From Dermanyssus gallinae (Eukaryota > Arthropoda > Arachnida > Mesostigmata > Dermanyssidae), in NCBI GenBank assembly GCA_003439945.1, contig QVRM01005211.1, forward strand, positions 102,001-166,000: a DNA stretch of 64,000 nt, in the 5' to 3' direction. Positions within the stretch are counted from its first letter, which is position 1. Each line of letters opens with the position of its first letter. Both the position numbers and the translations under genes were made by a program. The notes beneath the pieces are model-generated. The model worked only from the letters and a program-made list of their open reading frames with translations, did no database searches and had not been told where the DNA came from. This document shows, one piece after another, positions 10,960 to 22,419 of this stretch.

Positions 10960-11108
10960 GTATACCACCAGCCAATATATATATTATTATTTTTTTCATT
11001 ATGAGTGTTCATTTTCTAATTGCAACATGTTAGTGCTGCTTACTTTAACATAGTCGCATGCACCATCTGCGTTATCTGCTTTTTGTTTAATCATTGTTTG
11101 TTTTATAA

Positions 11109-11111
<3 letters not shown>

Positions 11112-11147
<36 letters not shown>
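11112..11147. repeat. (TA)n array
   Basis: A pure AT run in predicted intron 3. Confidence 0.95.
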
Positions 11148-11150
<3 letters not shown>

Positions 11151-11845
11151 GCTTGTTTTGCTTAGAGCGCAATTATTCAGATGCACACAGGTCACGTTTC
11201 GTACCAATTGGTGGCGGTGTTTATTGTTTGAGTTTGGTTCAAGAAATTGAACACAACCATTTTCGGCGATTTTTAAGGAGTATTTCGAACTGTTTATGAC
11301 AATTAAACAGTGTCCCGAAGCACTGTGTACTCGTGGAACCGTCGATTTCGCGACGAACGTAAAAGACCGAAGATGACTCCCGTTCGGAATAGCCTTCGAC
11401 GTCAATAACAAAAGAAAATGTTTAAACATTTTATGGTATCATACTCAACAATCGTCGAATTGTTATCAAGGGGGTAGATAAGAAATTTGATATATTTTGT
11501 AGATACGTTGTAATAGCCTACCTATATTCTATGCGTCACTGGCCGACTGGTAGACTGGCAGCTGATTTTTTTCTAAAAATGTTGAATTTTTAGCAACTTA
11601 TCGACTGTCGGGGCATATCCAAGCTGAATTTTAGACGGTAGTAGAAAGATCTGGATTGCTTCAGAGAGTGATTACAGGACACAAGTTATGTGTATGGTTG
11701 CGACATCGAGGCTTAAGCCTAATCCTTAAATATAAAACGTTTCGCAGAAGCAACTTAACTCAAATTCAAAAGGCGCGTTAAAGAAATGTTTGGTGACCTA
11801 TATTTTTTAAAACAATTATCTATCAAAACTCCTCGATCCGACTTC

Positions 11846-11877
11846 GTATATATATATGTATATATATATATATATAA
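11846..11877. repeat. (TA)n array
   Basis: An AT run with one G interruption, 60 bases upstream of exon 4. Confidence 0.95.
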
Positions 11878-11936
11878 ACAGCCCATGCACTGTAAAGTAT
11901 TTTTCCGTTGACAGAATGATTTTCTCTTTGCTGCAG

Positions 11937-12288
11937 GGCCCAGTCAGCACATCGACGTTCCCTCATCGGTCGCAGCTGGTCCCATTCAACACCACCACCC
12001 TCACCACGAACATCATGAGCATCGGACAACAGGCTTTGCGTCGGTGGCCGGTGGCCCACCATCGGTTCCACCACAACATGCCTTCCATGAGCATGCCGGA
12101 CATAGCGGCAGTCAGACGCCCCCAGAGTCGTTCCAGGGCCCTAACCATTCTGCGCCTCCCGTCAGGATTCCGCCTCGAGCTAACGTAAAAGTAGTCTACC
12201 TACCACTGGCTGGCAACACAAAGACTGCCCAACACCAACAGTCTCTCTACCGCGAGGAGCGTCGTGAGCAGCCGAGACAACAACCTGA
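11937..12288 (+). CDS. Host-gene exon 4
   Basis: It has a strong acceptor (tttctctttgctgcag, ending 11936) and a strong donor (CCTGA then gtaagt at 12289). The two-base start completes Gly with exon 3. The frame then reads PSQHIDVPSSVAAGP, an HHHPHHEHHEH tract, SGSQTPPESFQGPNHSAPPV, RIPPRANVKVVYLPLAGNTK and a QHQQSLYREERREQPRQQP tail, ending in phase 2. Junction quality and phase match make this the best-supported splice in the window. A (TA)n array of about 100 bp begins 22 bases beyond the donor. Confidence 0.72.
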
Positions 12289-12307
12289 GTAAGTGATTTT
12301 TCTTTCT

Positions 12308-12410
<103 letters not shown>

Positions 12411-13388
12411 TTCCCTTCACCCCTCCTAAAGCATGCTGCTGGCTGTATCCATTTTTGGAATTCTCAGAGGGTCTAAAACGTCAGGTAGGCAAAAGCCTGC
12501 AGTCCGGAAGAGTACCACGATTCATAGCCTTGCTCCGTGGTACATGTATTCAGAGTGCAATCTACTTGTGCCATATTAAAGGCGATATATGTGAGCACCT
12601 TTTGCTATCACACACAGAGCATGCATGAATCATATATTCAGTTAATTTCAACGTCGCAAATACCTTTGGGTGTGTGCGCACCTTAGGAATCTCACTAACG
12701 TGTATCTTAAATTGCGCTAGCTCTAAGAAGTATAATATAATCTTAGTCGGGCACGCTTAAGTTGCGAAACCTAGATGACTTCCTGCAGGCACGCGTACCA
12801 ATATACCCAATTAAAGTAAGGGTTTCCAGTAAAAAGATTGTGAACCTGTGTTCTACAGCCATTTTTTGCTAGCATTTGTTAAAAATGTTTGTAATGAGTT
12901 TGTTCTCTTATCTAATTGGATCACAGGAGGAGATCTCTATATTTATTAATTTTCATCTTGCGACCTCACTGACACCCGTGAAAACGATTTGGTAACTTCA
13001 CAGGCACCAGTCCTCTATATAAAGACCCTCGGGTGATACGTTGAGCTATTGAAAACTATTTATTCAGACAGTACTTTATGCCCAATTATTTTATATGCCC
13101 AAATTTTATTTTTCCCCATTTATTATGCCTTTTTTATGTCCATTTATTATGCCTAACAGAGTTTTCTAGTTTCTCCTTATGCCTAACAAACAACGAACAA
13201 TAGATCCTCGTTCTTTCGACTTGGCAGCGGCATGCTTAGAGATGGCCTTATCGCCTTAAGGATTGTCTGGTGACTGGAAGGTCTCAGGGGCATGGCCAGT
13301 TTTACTGAGCGTTATAAATAGAATGCCCGTAATCGCGAACTTCAGAGAAAGAAAGAATAATACGTACCAATTAACTAAACGGCCATAC

Positions 13389-13391
<3 letters not shown>

Positions 13392-13456
<65 letters not shown>
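13392..13456. repeat. (TA)n array at the 5' junction of LINE-A
   Basis: A pure TA run. LINE-A coding sequence starts within four bases of its right end. Confidence 0.95.
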
Positions 13457-13459
<3 letters not shown>

Positions 13460-13462
<3 letters not shown>

Positions 13463-14986
13463 AGGCTTAAACGAATCGAAGAGAGAGAAACCGCATTGGA
13501 AGCGAGGGAGGAGAAGATTGCCACGGTCAAGCAGGAGCTGATCGAACGACTCAGCAGAATTGAAAGGAAAGTCGAGGAAAGCCAGCGGAAACAGCCTGCT
13601 GATGCTGCTGCTGGCGAGAGCAGTGATGAAGAGAAGAAAAAGGAGAAACTAGAAAAAAGAGTTACAGCGGTAGAGGGAACGATGCTGGACGTAACGGCCG
13701 ACGTGGACCAATTAAAAACGTGGATACGGGACAGAGAGGCAAATGAGAAGGCAAGGCTAGCAGAAGAGGAAGTAATAGATCTTGAGCTGAGTTGTAATTA
13801 CGAGGACAAGAAGGATGATAAAATTGATGATGACAACAAAAGCGAAGATGAAGAAGTACGCGGAGGTGACAGCCGGCGAATGATTCTACAACAACCAAGA
13901 AGAGGTGAAGATGCTGTCGTTGCTGTACTGGAGGAGACGACGCACCAACAAAATAAACAACATCAGAAACAGCTGGAGACAGGGAACCAACCGCAAACGT
14001 TACCACCAGTTGGCAAAAGAGTAATAATTGCAGGGGACTCAAACATATTAAGGATAGAAGAACAGTTGGGGAACATTATTCCGAGGAGTACAGCAGGGTT
14101 CACGGTCATTGGAAAAAAAGGGGGGACATCCAGAGCTATTGTGGAATTAATTGAAGAAGATATGGATATGTTTGATAATGTAGAACAGAGATTGGTGTTT
14201 CATGCAGGGTTAATAGATGTAATACAGGCAAATAGTGAGATGGAAGCGGTTAGGGAGGTCAGTAAGCAGGTAGAAAGATTAATAGGTTTCTGCACTAAGC
14301 GTAGAATAAAATTGACGGTATGCTCATTGCCAAAAACAGTTGATCGAAAAGCGGGACGGGACTACAGGGGAGCTTGCAGGGCTGTTAATATGAAGATAGC
14401 TCCCATTGTGCGGGCAGCAAAGTTTGATTACCTACCCCTGGAATACATACAGGATACCGCTGGAGCCATGGCTCCGGACGGTATTCACTACGGTGAGGTG
14501 GGTGCTCAAATGGCGGCACGACCAATTGGCCGGAGAGCCTGCGAATGGGTTGGAATAAAAATGACAACTCGGAAAATAGGGGGAAGGGCCACACATAGAC
14601 AGGAAAAACAAGAAAAATATCCACCACGATTTGTAGATCAGGGACAGATGCCATATAGACATGAAATGAGGATAGCTCAGGGAAGTAATCATTGGGTGTC
14701 GGAAAATGGGTATATAAACAGGGAGGGATACTACGGGGGGAGGACACCACAAATGATTGGATGGCGAAACAAAAGCACCGCATACAACATGAATCAGGGA
14801 AGCAACTGGGGGGACAATGGCTACAGAAGACAAGGGGACAACAGATATTTAAACAGAGAGCACAGCAATCGCGGAATGCAAACACAAATGGAAACGAGGC
14901 AACGAGGAGTCTTGGAACTAGAGGGTGCGTTGGATGTGATTCGGAGGTTGGCCATGGGCAACCTTGCGAATTTCGAGAAATCTTAA
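13460..14986 (+). CDS. LINE-A ORF1: coiled coil plus SGNH/GDSL-like domain (5' truncated)
   Basis: The frame is open from the (TA)n junction to the stop at 14984-14986, about 508 codons, with no ATG before 13681. The real start is therefore lost. The first roughly 90 residues are heptad-rich (for example KIATVKQELIERLSRIERK), suggesting a multimerising coiled coil. An acidic, low-complexity linker follows. From about 14017 comes an SGNH-hydrolase-like domain: block I VIIAGDSNILR with the nucleophile Ser, a middle HAGLIDVI block in the Asn/Gly region, and the C-terminal MAPDGIHYGEVG with the D-x-x-H pair. The tail is G/N/R-rich and may bind RNA. Esterase-bearing ORF1 proteins are known in CR1-like LINEs. 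The enzyme's role there is not settled. Confidence 0.85.
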
Positions 14987-17900
14987 GCAGACGCCAAAAT
15001 CGATATAGAAGAGGGAAAAAAGGTAAAAATAAGAGAGCACCTTTCCGACGGATAGCATTGCTAAATATAAGAGGTGGTAGAAGACGGGGTAAGTGGGAGG
15101 AACTATACAGGCTTATAGAAAAGAGAGGAGTAGATATAATGGTAGTAACAGAGACACATCTATGTGAGGCAGAAGTTCCACCGGGGATTCATGGATACAA
15201 TTGGTATGGGACAAATAGAAAAACGGGGGCAGGAGAAAATACGTTTGGAGGAGTGGGTGTATTCATTAAAGAAAGCATAATAAGTAGAGAAATAAGTGAA
15301 TTAAAAATGAAAGATTTGGTGGTGGTTGATATTGAAGGGCTTAGCGGGGTAACAAGAATTATAGGGGTATACAGGGCGCCGAGTAATACGTTAGAGGAAA
15401 GTAAAAAACTGTACAGTGGATTAACAGAGGCGGTCGCAAATAGTGGGGGGATGGGAACTATGTGCCTTGGAGATATGAACGCCCACATTCATCAGTTAGA
15501 CGGGAGAGAGGATATGGAAGGGAAAATGCTATTACAATGGGTATCAACGGCAGGGCTAAATATACTTACTTTAGATAAAGTAGTGGTTGGAAACGTACGT
15601 ATACGTATAGCCAATGAAATAGGAAATCCTGTGTAGATTAAATTATGATCAAAGGAAAAATACGGGAATGGGTGGGAGAGATGATTGTTGATGAAGAAAA
15701 GGAATGGAACATTGGCAGTGACCATAATTGGGTGGAAGTTACGGGACGGGAAGAGCTACTAATAAGTTGAAATTAGACAAAAAGATAATAGACAAGCAAA
15801 ATTGGGCACATAAAATAGATGAAATTAAACAACTTTTAGGGGATACCATAGAGATGGATCTAGACAAAATGCATACAATAATACGGGGTAAATATGATGA
15901 ATGCTATAAAGTAGTTAAGGGCGTAAGAGGGGGAGAGAGGGGCTGGTGGAATAAGGAGATTGAGGAGGCTATATTGGAAAGAAAAAAGTGGAACAGGGAG
16001 CACAGGAAGATAGTAAATAGAGACCCGGGTAAGGGCGAGGAATACTGGCAACGATATATGCAGGCAAAGGCAAAGGTTCAGTATTTGGTACAAGAAGGAA
16101 TAAAGCGGCAATACGAACAGGAATTTAATAGTACATTAGGGGCTCCAAGGGGACAACGGGTAAAGCGATTCTGGGCATATGTAGTCAATGCAGGGAAAAG
16201 CATGACTAACCTTGAGAATGAAAAAGTGTTTACAAAAGAAGAGATGAATGCGGCGGTAAAAGCACTATTTTTTATTAGTAATAGAGTTAGTGAAGGAAGG
16301 TCAAGAATAAATACAGGTATAATCACAGGGGTAGAAGAAATAGAACAAGTTATTAGAACAATGAAAGGGAAGACGGCATGCGGGTTAGACGGAATAACAA
16401 TGGAGATTGTAAATGCGTTGGGAGAGAACTACATAAGTTATTTATCCAAAGTTTTTAATAACATCTTTGCCGGAGGTAGCATCCCTAGAAGTTGGCGTAA
16501 GGGAAGAGTATCTTTGCTGCCAAAGGATGACGTCGATAACGATGGTTTGAGAAATAGACGACCCATCGCTACTACACCGATTACGTACCGTATTTTCATG
16601 CAAATTTTTAAGTGCCGGATACAAGAAAAGTTAGAAGCGAATGGTAAAATTGGGGAATGGCAATGTGGGTTTAGAAAAGGATATAGGTTAGACGACCATA
16701 TTTTTCTACTGAATCAAATAGTTGAAATATCCAGGATCAGGGGACAGGGTTGTATTGGGGGCTTTTTGGATCTAAAGAAAGCTTATGATATGGTTAATAG
16801 AGATACACTGTACAAATTTATGGCAGAAGAAGGATTTGACGTAAGTTGGATAGGCTTACTGGAGGAAATGTATAGGGAAAACACAGTAATGATTAAACGA
16901 AAGGAGGGGGAATCGAGTGAATATAGTGTTGCTAAAGGAGTGAGACAGGGATGCCCTTTATCATTAGTTTTTTTCTAATATATATAGAAAGAATCGCTAG
17001 AAAGGTAAATAACACCAAGTTGGGGTGGCCGATCGGTGAAAAAGAAACCTTCATTAGAATTCCTCTTTTGTTGTTTGCGGATGATATGGTTATTTTAGCA
17101 AGGAGCGTAGAAGAGGTTCAAGGAATGCTCGATGCCTGTGGGAAGGCAGCAGATGAGCTAGATATGATATTTAACGAAAAGAAGAGCGCTGTTTTAGTGT
17201 TTTCGGGGGTTACAATGGAGCGGAAGCTAAGGTTGCAGGAAAATGAGTTAGGGTGTCGGGATCAATATAAATATTTAGGTGTAACTATAGCGTCCAAGGG
17301 AGAATAATTGAAGGAGGAACAAATATTGAGAATAAAGAAAGCAGACAGGGGTAGGAATTCGGTAAGGTGCAAGAGTCTATGGGGGTTCAATAAATATGTA
17401 GTTACAAGAGACATTTGGAAGGCAATGTATGTTCCAGGGCTGACTTTTGGAAACGCTGTTCTAGTGCATAGCTCGGGTTTATGGAGAAAGTTAGAAGGGA
17501 TTCAAAGAGAAGTAATTCGATTCTCATTGGGATGCCGCTTTAATTGTAGCAGAGAGTTTCTCGAAGAGGAAGGCGGTATGTCCAAATTCATTGAAAGAGA
17601 AGTGCAAAGTAAGCTGAGATACTGTAGTAGAATTAGGACATTGAATAACGAACGATGGGTTAAAAAGATACAATGGGTAAAAAGGGCAATGGGAGTAAAA
17701 ACAAAATGGGACAGGAGGGTGGAATTTGCGGCAAGACAAATAGGACTCAGTAGTAAACAATGGGCAGACACTGTTATGTCCAGTGGGCAAATTAAAAGTA
17801 GGGTAAAAACAGCATACACAGAGAAGTGGCGGACAGCACTTGTGCAGAAAACTAGTTTAAAGGAAGTATACGGGAATATAAAATTGGAAAGGGGTGAAGT

Positions 17901-18707
17901 AGCATGGTTATATGATAATACAAGAGGCAGCGGGCTGTTAGCGGATGCGAGAGCCGGTATGTTAGACACGAGGGTGCAGCGAACTTGCTACGAGAAATTA
18001 GAAACAACGATATGTCGGATATGCGGTAAAAGAAAGAAACGATAGATCATCTGGTTAGGGAGTGTGAGCAATTAAAAGGGGTTAGGGATCTAAAATTAGG
18101 GGAAGCGCTAGGATTAGGTAAGGATGCAGAAAAAGCACAGGTAGAGATTACTGTGTTTTTGACTTCGTCCTTACCCCAGTACGGTCGCAGCGCTACAGGA
18201 ACCAACTCAGAGTGCCAGGGTTTAGACTCACTCTACTTCGGCACTCACTGGCCTACATGCTGCCCACGGTCTGGAACGAGCTGCCGTTGGCGCTTCGAAA
18301 TACAAGCCGGGCCGCTGTTTTTAAACGACATCTTCTCTTACTGCTAAAGAACGAAGAAACAAGTGACTCCGAGTGAATTGTTTTAAACTTATTTTACTAT
18401 ATAGGTATTAAACTTGTATTAGGTTGTTCTAAAGTTTCAAACTTGTATTGTGTTACTTATACTCAATTTTGTTGCTTTACACTTCTGATTTGTGCATACA
18501 TTCGTAAACTTCTGTTGTGCTACTTATACTCAATTTTATTGCTTTATCGCGTACACACTTTTGATCGGTACAAAGACTCGTATATTATGTATATTTTGAA
18601 TGAAAGGTGACAGATTGCCAACTTGTTGGGCACGTCAATAAACCTGATTGATTGGTTGATTGATTACAAAGCAGAGACTATCCCGATGGAAGGTGCTCAG
18701 CACATAA
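14761..18707 (+). pseudogene. LINE-A ORF2: APE endonuclease and reverse transcriptase, disrupted
   Basis: ORF2 overlaps the end of ORF1 in another frame. Its first ATG is at 14761. Endonuclease landmarks: IALLNIRGG (15049), VTETHL (15148), FGGVGVFIKES, CLGDMNAHIHQL (15463) and GSDHNWVEV (15714). RT landmarks: GCIGGFLDLKKAYDMVNRD (motif A with its Asp, about 16747), GVRQGCPLS (motif B), LLLFADDMVILA (motif C, about 17066). A C-terminal C-x2-C / H-x4-C finger sits at about 18008-18072 (CRIC, DHLVREC). Lesions: frameshift with stop near 15634, another shift near 15750, a T-run frameshift near 16968-16974, an in-frame TAA at 17305, and a shift in the A/G-rich run near 18030. LINE-B is inserted after 18151. 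Beyond it the frame resumes (KQRLSRWKVLST) to the TAA at 18705. Confidence 0.9.
18152..18661 (+). mobile_element. 5'-truncated LINE-B copy nested in LINE-A
   Basis: The sequence matches the 3' end of the minus-strand LINE-B at 37651-40030: the end of ORF2 (TNSECQG, FLTSSLPQYG region in one frame), the 3' UTR, and a (TGAT)n-type tail. The hexamer GATTAC precedes it (18146-18151) and follows it (18662-18667), a likely target-site duplication. Removing the insert and one GATTAC restores an open LINE-A frame across the join. Relative to the copy at 38 kb it keeps about 31 extra bases (around 18285-18315) that the other copy has lost. Severe 5' truncation is normal for target-primed reverse transcription. 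Confidence 0.88.
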
Positions 18708-18823
18708 AGGCAAAAATCGGCGGACTACAACATAGATAATTAATAGCTGCAGCGTTATGCGCCCCTGATATAAAAGGGTGATATGTGTACACACACCTAT
18801 CAAGCGAATAAATCAATCAATCA

Positions 18824-18826
<3 letters not shown>

Positions 18827-18864
<38 letters not shown>
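18827..18864. repeat. (TA)n array at the 3' end of LINE-A
   Basis: Follows the (AATC)n tail directly. Confidence 0.95.
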
Positions 18865-18866
<2 letters not shown>

Positions 18867-18953
18867 AAAGTTACATCGTAGAGGCATATATAAATTCGAG
18901 TGTAACTTACATGATTTTCGAAATGTGTGTGCGTGACGTCTTGGTTGGCATAG

Positions 18954-19051
18954 ATGGCAGCCACCCGCACTTCAACACGGGGCGTGGAAGGCGATCACGC
19001 CAGGCTTCACTGCCCACAGTACGAACGCGCCCTGGAAGCAGTCCCCAACAG
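18954..19051 (+). CDS. Host-gene exon 5
   Basis: The 98-nt exon is entered in phase 2 (completing GAA, Glu, with exon 4) and left in phase 1 (ACA G, then gtactg). It reads WQPPALQHGAWKAITPGF then TAHSTNAPWKQSPT. The donor context CAACAG/gtactg is good. The acceptor (ggttggcatag) has a poor pyrimidine tract. It is rich in Trp and Pro and not repetitive. It joins in frame to the exon at 21137. Including the candidate exon at 19217 would instead terminate translation. Confidence 0.58.
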
Positions 19052-19216
19052 GTACTGTTTCACAACTTATGACTTACATTTTTCGTTCTGCTGATGTTAA
19101 AGGCGGTGGTAAAAAATAACCAACAATCTAAGTGGTTGATTAACAAGTATCTATAAAGTAAACATACTAACCTTAAAAAGATGCCAAACAGAAAAGCAAC
19201 GTCAGTTTATTTTCAG

Positions 19217-19283
19217 CTTGAAACCCTCGCCAAGAGCTGTGACGCGGCATCTCCAAAGAGCGCTTGATACAAGTCAATTAAAG
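19217..19283 (+). other. Candidate 67-nt cassette exon
   Basis: It is flanked by a strong acceptor (gtttattttcag, ending 19216) and a strong donor (TTAAAG then gtaacg). If spliced after exon 5 it reads G|CT TGA, an immediate stop after Ala, so inclusion would end the protein early or trigger nonsense-mediated decay. Its length is not a multiple of three. The other frame (LKPSPRAVTRHLQRALDT) is open but out of phase with exon 5. It could be an alternative terminal exon, a poison exon, or chance. Confidence 0.35.
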
Positions 19284-21136
19284 GTAACGACGCACTCGGT
19301 AGGTTTTATAATTAAGCACGGGTAGAATAACAATACCAAGTTAGCTTTTCTAATAGATTGTGAACAGATTTACCTATACTAACTACAGCATGTTGGAAAT
19401 TTGAAAACTTGGGAATTTGAAAAATTTGCTTGCATATCTGGGTAGATTATTTGCCTTTTTACGTTCGGAATACTTTTAATATTAGGTTTTGCGCTACACG
19501 GATAGATTGTTACTAGAGCCTATACCGTTGGATATACTCTCCGAGAGAGCATGACTATGATTTATGTTTTGTGTCGATTTCAAAAATGATAAAGGCCTTT
19601 TCAAAGAGATAAGTGGTACCATCTTTTTAGAGTCGACTTTCGACAGTCATTTTTATATGTGTCGCGACGCTTGATCATTGCTCTCTATTAACACTCTACA
19701 CTATTTGCGTTTGCTAGAACTTTATCGGGAGCTTGTGTAACATCCTTACCTAACGCCTGCACCTACTCACCTGCAATTATTTAGCTAGTAATTCACAAAC
19801 ACAACAAAACTATATCATAAACGTGTCAGTGTGTTACTGTGGTAGATTATGGTAGCTATGTGGCTGTGGACATTGCCTGCTAGGGAAACAGGAAAGATCC
19901 CAAATAACTTGTTGAACAGGTGGAACGAAGGCGGACTGTTGTTGAACCTCGGTTCTACAATATCACCCTGTGGTTCCATGTGGCGGCTGAATCACCACTA
20001 CAATTTAATTACAAGAAAGCTAAACAAGTGTTAAAGCAGCGAAAAGCTTGGCAGTATGCGGGAGACGAGTTGGTTCGAGGCTTTACATCGATCGGTTAGC
20101 AATAATATCTAGGCCAGGTATAAATGCACTAAAAGGTAGCATGTTTTTGTGTTATTTATACAAATAATAACAATCATCGGGGTGAGGTAGTAGAGATCGC
20201 CAACGACTTCAGAATAGAGTGCGCTGCCCACCCCGGCTACATTGACTTTAGCAGATTTAACGCTAAGATAATGCCAAAACCAGTAATCATTCTAGGCAGA
20301 TATCAACGTTATTAAAAACATAGTCAATAAAATACTGAGCTGAGCATTGCAAGCCTACCAGTAAGCGGTCTTGGACTAGAAAACGAAATGTAGGCTTACT
20401 ACCAATTTGTTACGCAGCATGACTTAACTCATTTTATTGCATGGCTTTGTGACTGCGCTGAAAGTGTTCAGCATGCAATACTACGATATCCTGCATTCTA
20501 GCTTCTTCCTGCTGTTGTCAGAGCTCTGGTATGTGGAACCCGTCAATGGGGAGAACTAACACAAAACCTTCTAACAGGCTAAATAATGACGGTGACAGAA
20601 GGCCAGCGCAATGCCAGAAATATTGAAGACATGTATAAGTGATGCCTTTTGCACCGTGTAGGAGCTACGCTGCTTCTTCAGTTGGCCCAACAGATTTAAC
20701 AAATAATCAGGTGGAACTGCAACCGATACGCCTAAAGCACACACTTATAAATAAATAGCGTTAAGTCAGATGAGGGTGAGTCCAGAACCAGTAAAATGCA
20801 CATTAACATAATATATGTGTGGGTGGATTTTTACATGCTGGATGTAAACTTATAGTAACGTAATATATGGATAAACCGTTGCGCACTGTATTTGGTTTTA
20901 TTTTTGTGAATTCGTTTAACACGCATACGTTATGATGTAAATAATCATAATTTATTACTATTTTTGGACCAAGAGTTTATTTTATTAATATGTACATGTA
21001 TTGCAATTACTAATATATGTTGTGTATATTACTAATATAGGTAAAATATTATGTAACATCTAATAATAAAAATAATGACGAGTATATTCGGATCGGTCGT
21101 TGTTGGCGGCGGCGGCGGATCGGTCGATCGGAGCAG
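19284..21136 (+). other. Intron sequence without clear content
   Basis: AT-rich. No repeats or conserved protein motifs recognised on either strand. Several short stop-interrupted stretches between 20160 and 20760 may be a very old retroelement but cannot be supported. Confidence 0.4.
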
Positions 21137-21507
21137 GCGGTCAGGCGTACGCTACGAGCGAGCGCTACCACCAGCGTGGCAACCACATCGAGGAGCACCG
21201 ACACGAGCACCCCCCGAGTGGCCATCACGTTCATCACGTCCATCACCATCATCAGCACCACGCAAACCAGGCTAGCCGCGCCGCCAACAACAACAGCAAC
21301 AACCACAATAGCAGCAGCAACAACAACAACAACAACGGAGCGAACAGTGCAACAAGCAACAATGGCAACGTCAATAACAACCACCACCCTCATCATCAGC
21401 ACAATAACGGCAACAACAGCAATAACAACAACAACAATAGCCAAGATCATGGAGGACAGCGTGTCCGCGGAGTTGTCACTCGAGAAAATGGTCCAAAGTG
21501 GTTTTAA
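21137..21507 (+). CDS. Host-gene exon 6, His/Asn-rich, probable C-terminus
   Basis: Entered in phase 1 after gatcggagcag (21136), it completes Gly with exon 5 and reads GQAYATSERYHQRGNHIEEH, then an HHVHHVHHHHQHH tract, a long N/S-rich tract, and DHGGQRVRGVVTRENGPKWF followed by TAA at 21505-21507. The acceptor is purine-rich and weak, and an alternative AG lies seven bases downstream in phase 0. Another frame in the last 70 bases (MEDSVSAELSLEKMVQSGF) also looks protein-like, so the true end may be spliced or frameshifted. The composition fits the rest of this Q/H/N-rich gene. Confidence 0.5.
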
Positions 21508-21583
21508 CGTGGGCGAGTGACTCACGTCCTTAGCATAGATAATAGCGATAATGATTGTTGAACAAGGCCTAATTAGCACAATA

Positions 21584-21585
<2 letters not shown>

Positions 21586-21618
<33 letters not shown>
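21586..21618. repeat. (TA)n array
   Basis: A pure TA run about 80 bases beyond the predicted stop codon of the host gene. Confidence 0.95.
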
Positions 21619-21620
<2 letters not shown>

Positions 21621-21895
21621 CGCATGATGATGTGTGCACTTATGGATATAGCAGAACGAACAGGGCAGTTGTACCTACCTTGGTTGGCAGGATTCTTTAG
21701 TTAGACAGAGCGGAGAAAGAAAGTGACGACAGGGGGGAGATAAAGAACCAGATGATATTAGAGATAAATACCTGAGGGCCTAAGGCCAAACAACGCACGA
21801 GAGCAGTTCGGCGCATTTAGAAAAGAAATTTTTCCGACCAATCTGATCGATAGTCTGCTGTCTGGAATTGCCCTGCGTCCGGTTGACCCATGCCA

Positions 21896-22211
21896 TTATG
21901 TCCTCTCGAATGATGAGTGGGTCCTGAATGACGAAATGAAGGTTTGTAGCAGAAACACTAATAACCGTAGTAGTAATAGTGGAAAATCTGCTTTCAGAAC
22001 GCCACCACAGGCTATGTGGAGGTAGTTCTTGTTAGATTTATTTTCTGCTATCCTCTCCTGGACCCCCTCCAAACGGTGAAATCGGTCGTCGCCGACGTCA
22101 AAACACACGCAAGAGTGACTCTGTCTTCCCCCATTTGCCAGTAGGCCGATGGCATCGTCTTCATCCTCCTCTAAGACACAAGTTTCCCGCCTTGCCTGCC
22201 GGTGGTGCTCG
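21896..22211 (-). CDS. Candidate last exon of a small minus-strand gene
   Basis: On the minus strand the sequence after ggctgtgggcag is open for 105 codons to TAA at 21896. It reads EHHRQARRETCVLEEDEDDA, then SCVCFDVGDDRFHRLEGVQE, and a leucine-rich segment (FPLLLLRLLVFLLQTFISSF) that could be a membrane helix near the C-terminus. It starts in the phase left by the exon at 22281-22419. The plus strand also has an open reading here with a 56-nt intron (21942-21997), so strand is uncertain. No family recognised. Confidence 0.33.
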
Positions 22212-22280
22212 CTGCCCACAGCCATGCAGGATAATGCCGCCGTAAAGTTATTTATACGAAGTTGATAACATTTTTAGTAC

Positions 22281-22419
22281 CTACGCCAATTTTGACGATC
22301 CTGGGTGCCGCGGCTGCAGGTTTCTTCAGCAGTACCGCTTGCCCGCCACTGATGACTGAAGTCGATCAAAACGAATTTCGGCCATAATTCGGCCATGGTC
22401 ATCTTGGCGTTCGTTGTGC
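22281..22419 (-). CDS. Candidate upstream exon of the same minus-strand gene
   Basis: It is preceded on the minus strand by a very good acceptor (gactaatgttctttttttca then g) with a branch-like ctaat and a pyrimidine tract. It reads TTNAKMTMAELWPKFVLIDF then SHQWRASGTAEETCSRG and ends CGTAG before a gtacta donor, phase 2, which fits the next exon across a 69-nt intron (22212-22280). Translation could also start at MTMAELW. The plus strand shows a competing CRGCRFLQQYRLPATDD reading. Function unknown. Confidence 0.35.

Larger units (their letters stand above)
13457..18826 (+). mobile_element. LINE-A, two-ORF non-LTR retrotransposon with esterase-type ORF1
   Basis: The element is about 4.85 kb once the nested insertion at 18152-18661 is removed. 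Order: ORF1 (coiled coil, SGNH-like domain), overlapping ORF2 (APE endonuclease, reverse transcriptase, C-terminal CCHC-type finger), short 3' UTR, and an (AATC)n tail at 18811-18826. The 5' end is truncated inside ORF1 at a (TA)n array, and the 3' tail runs into another (TA)n array. The order fits LINEs of the CR1/L2-like type whose ORF1 carries an esterase. ORF2 has several small lesions, so this copy is dead but fairly recent. It lies sense to the host gene in intron 4. Confidence 0.9.
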
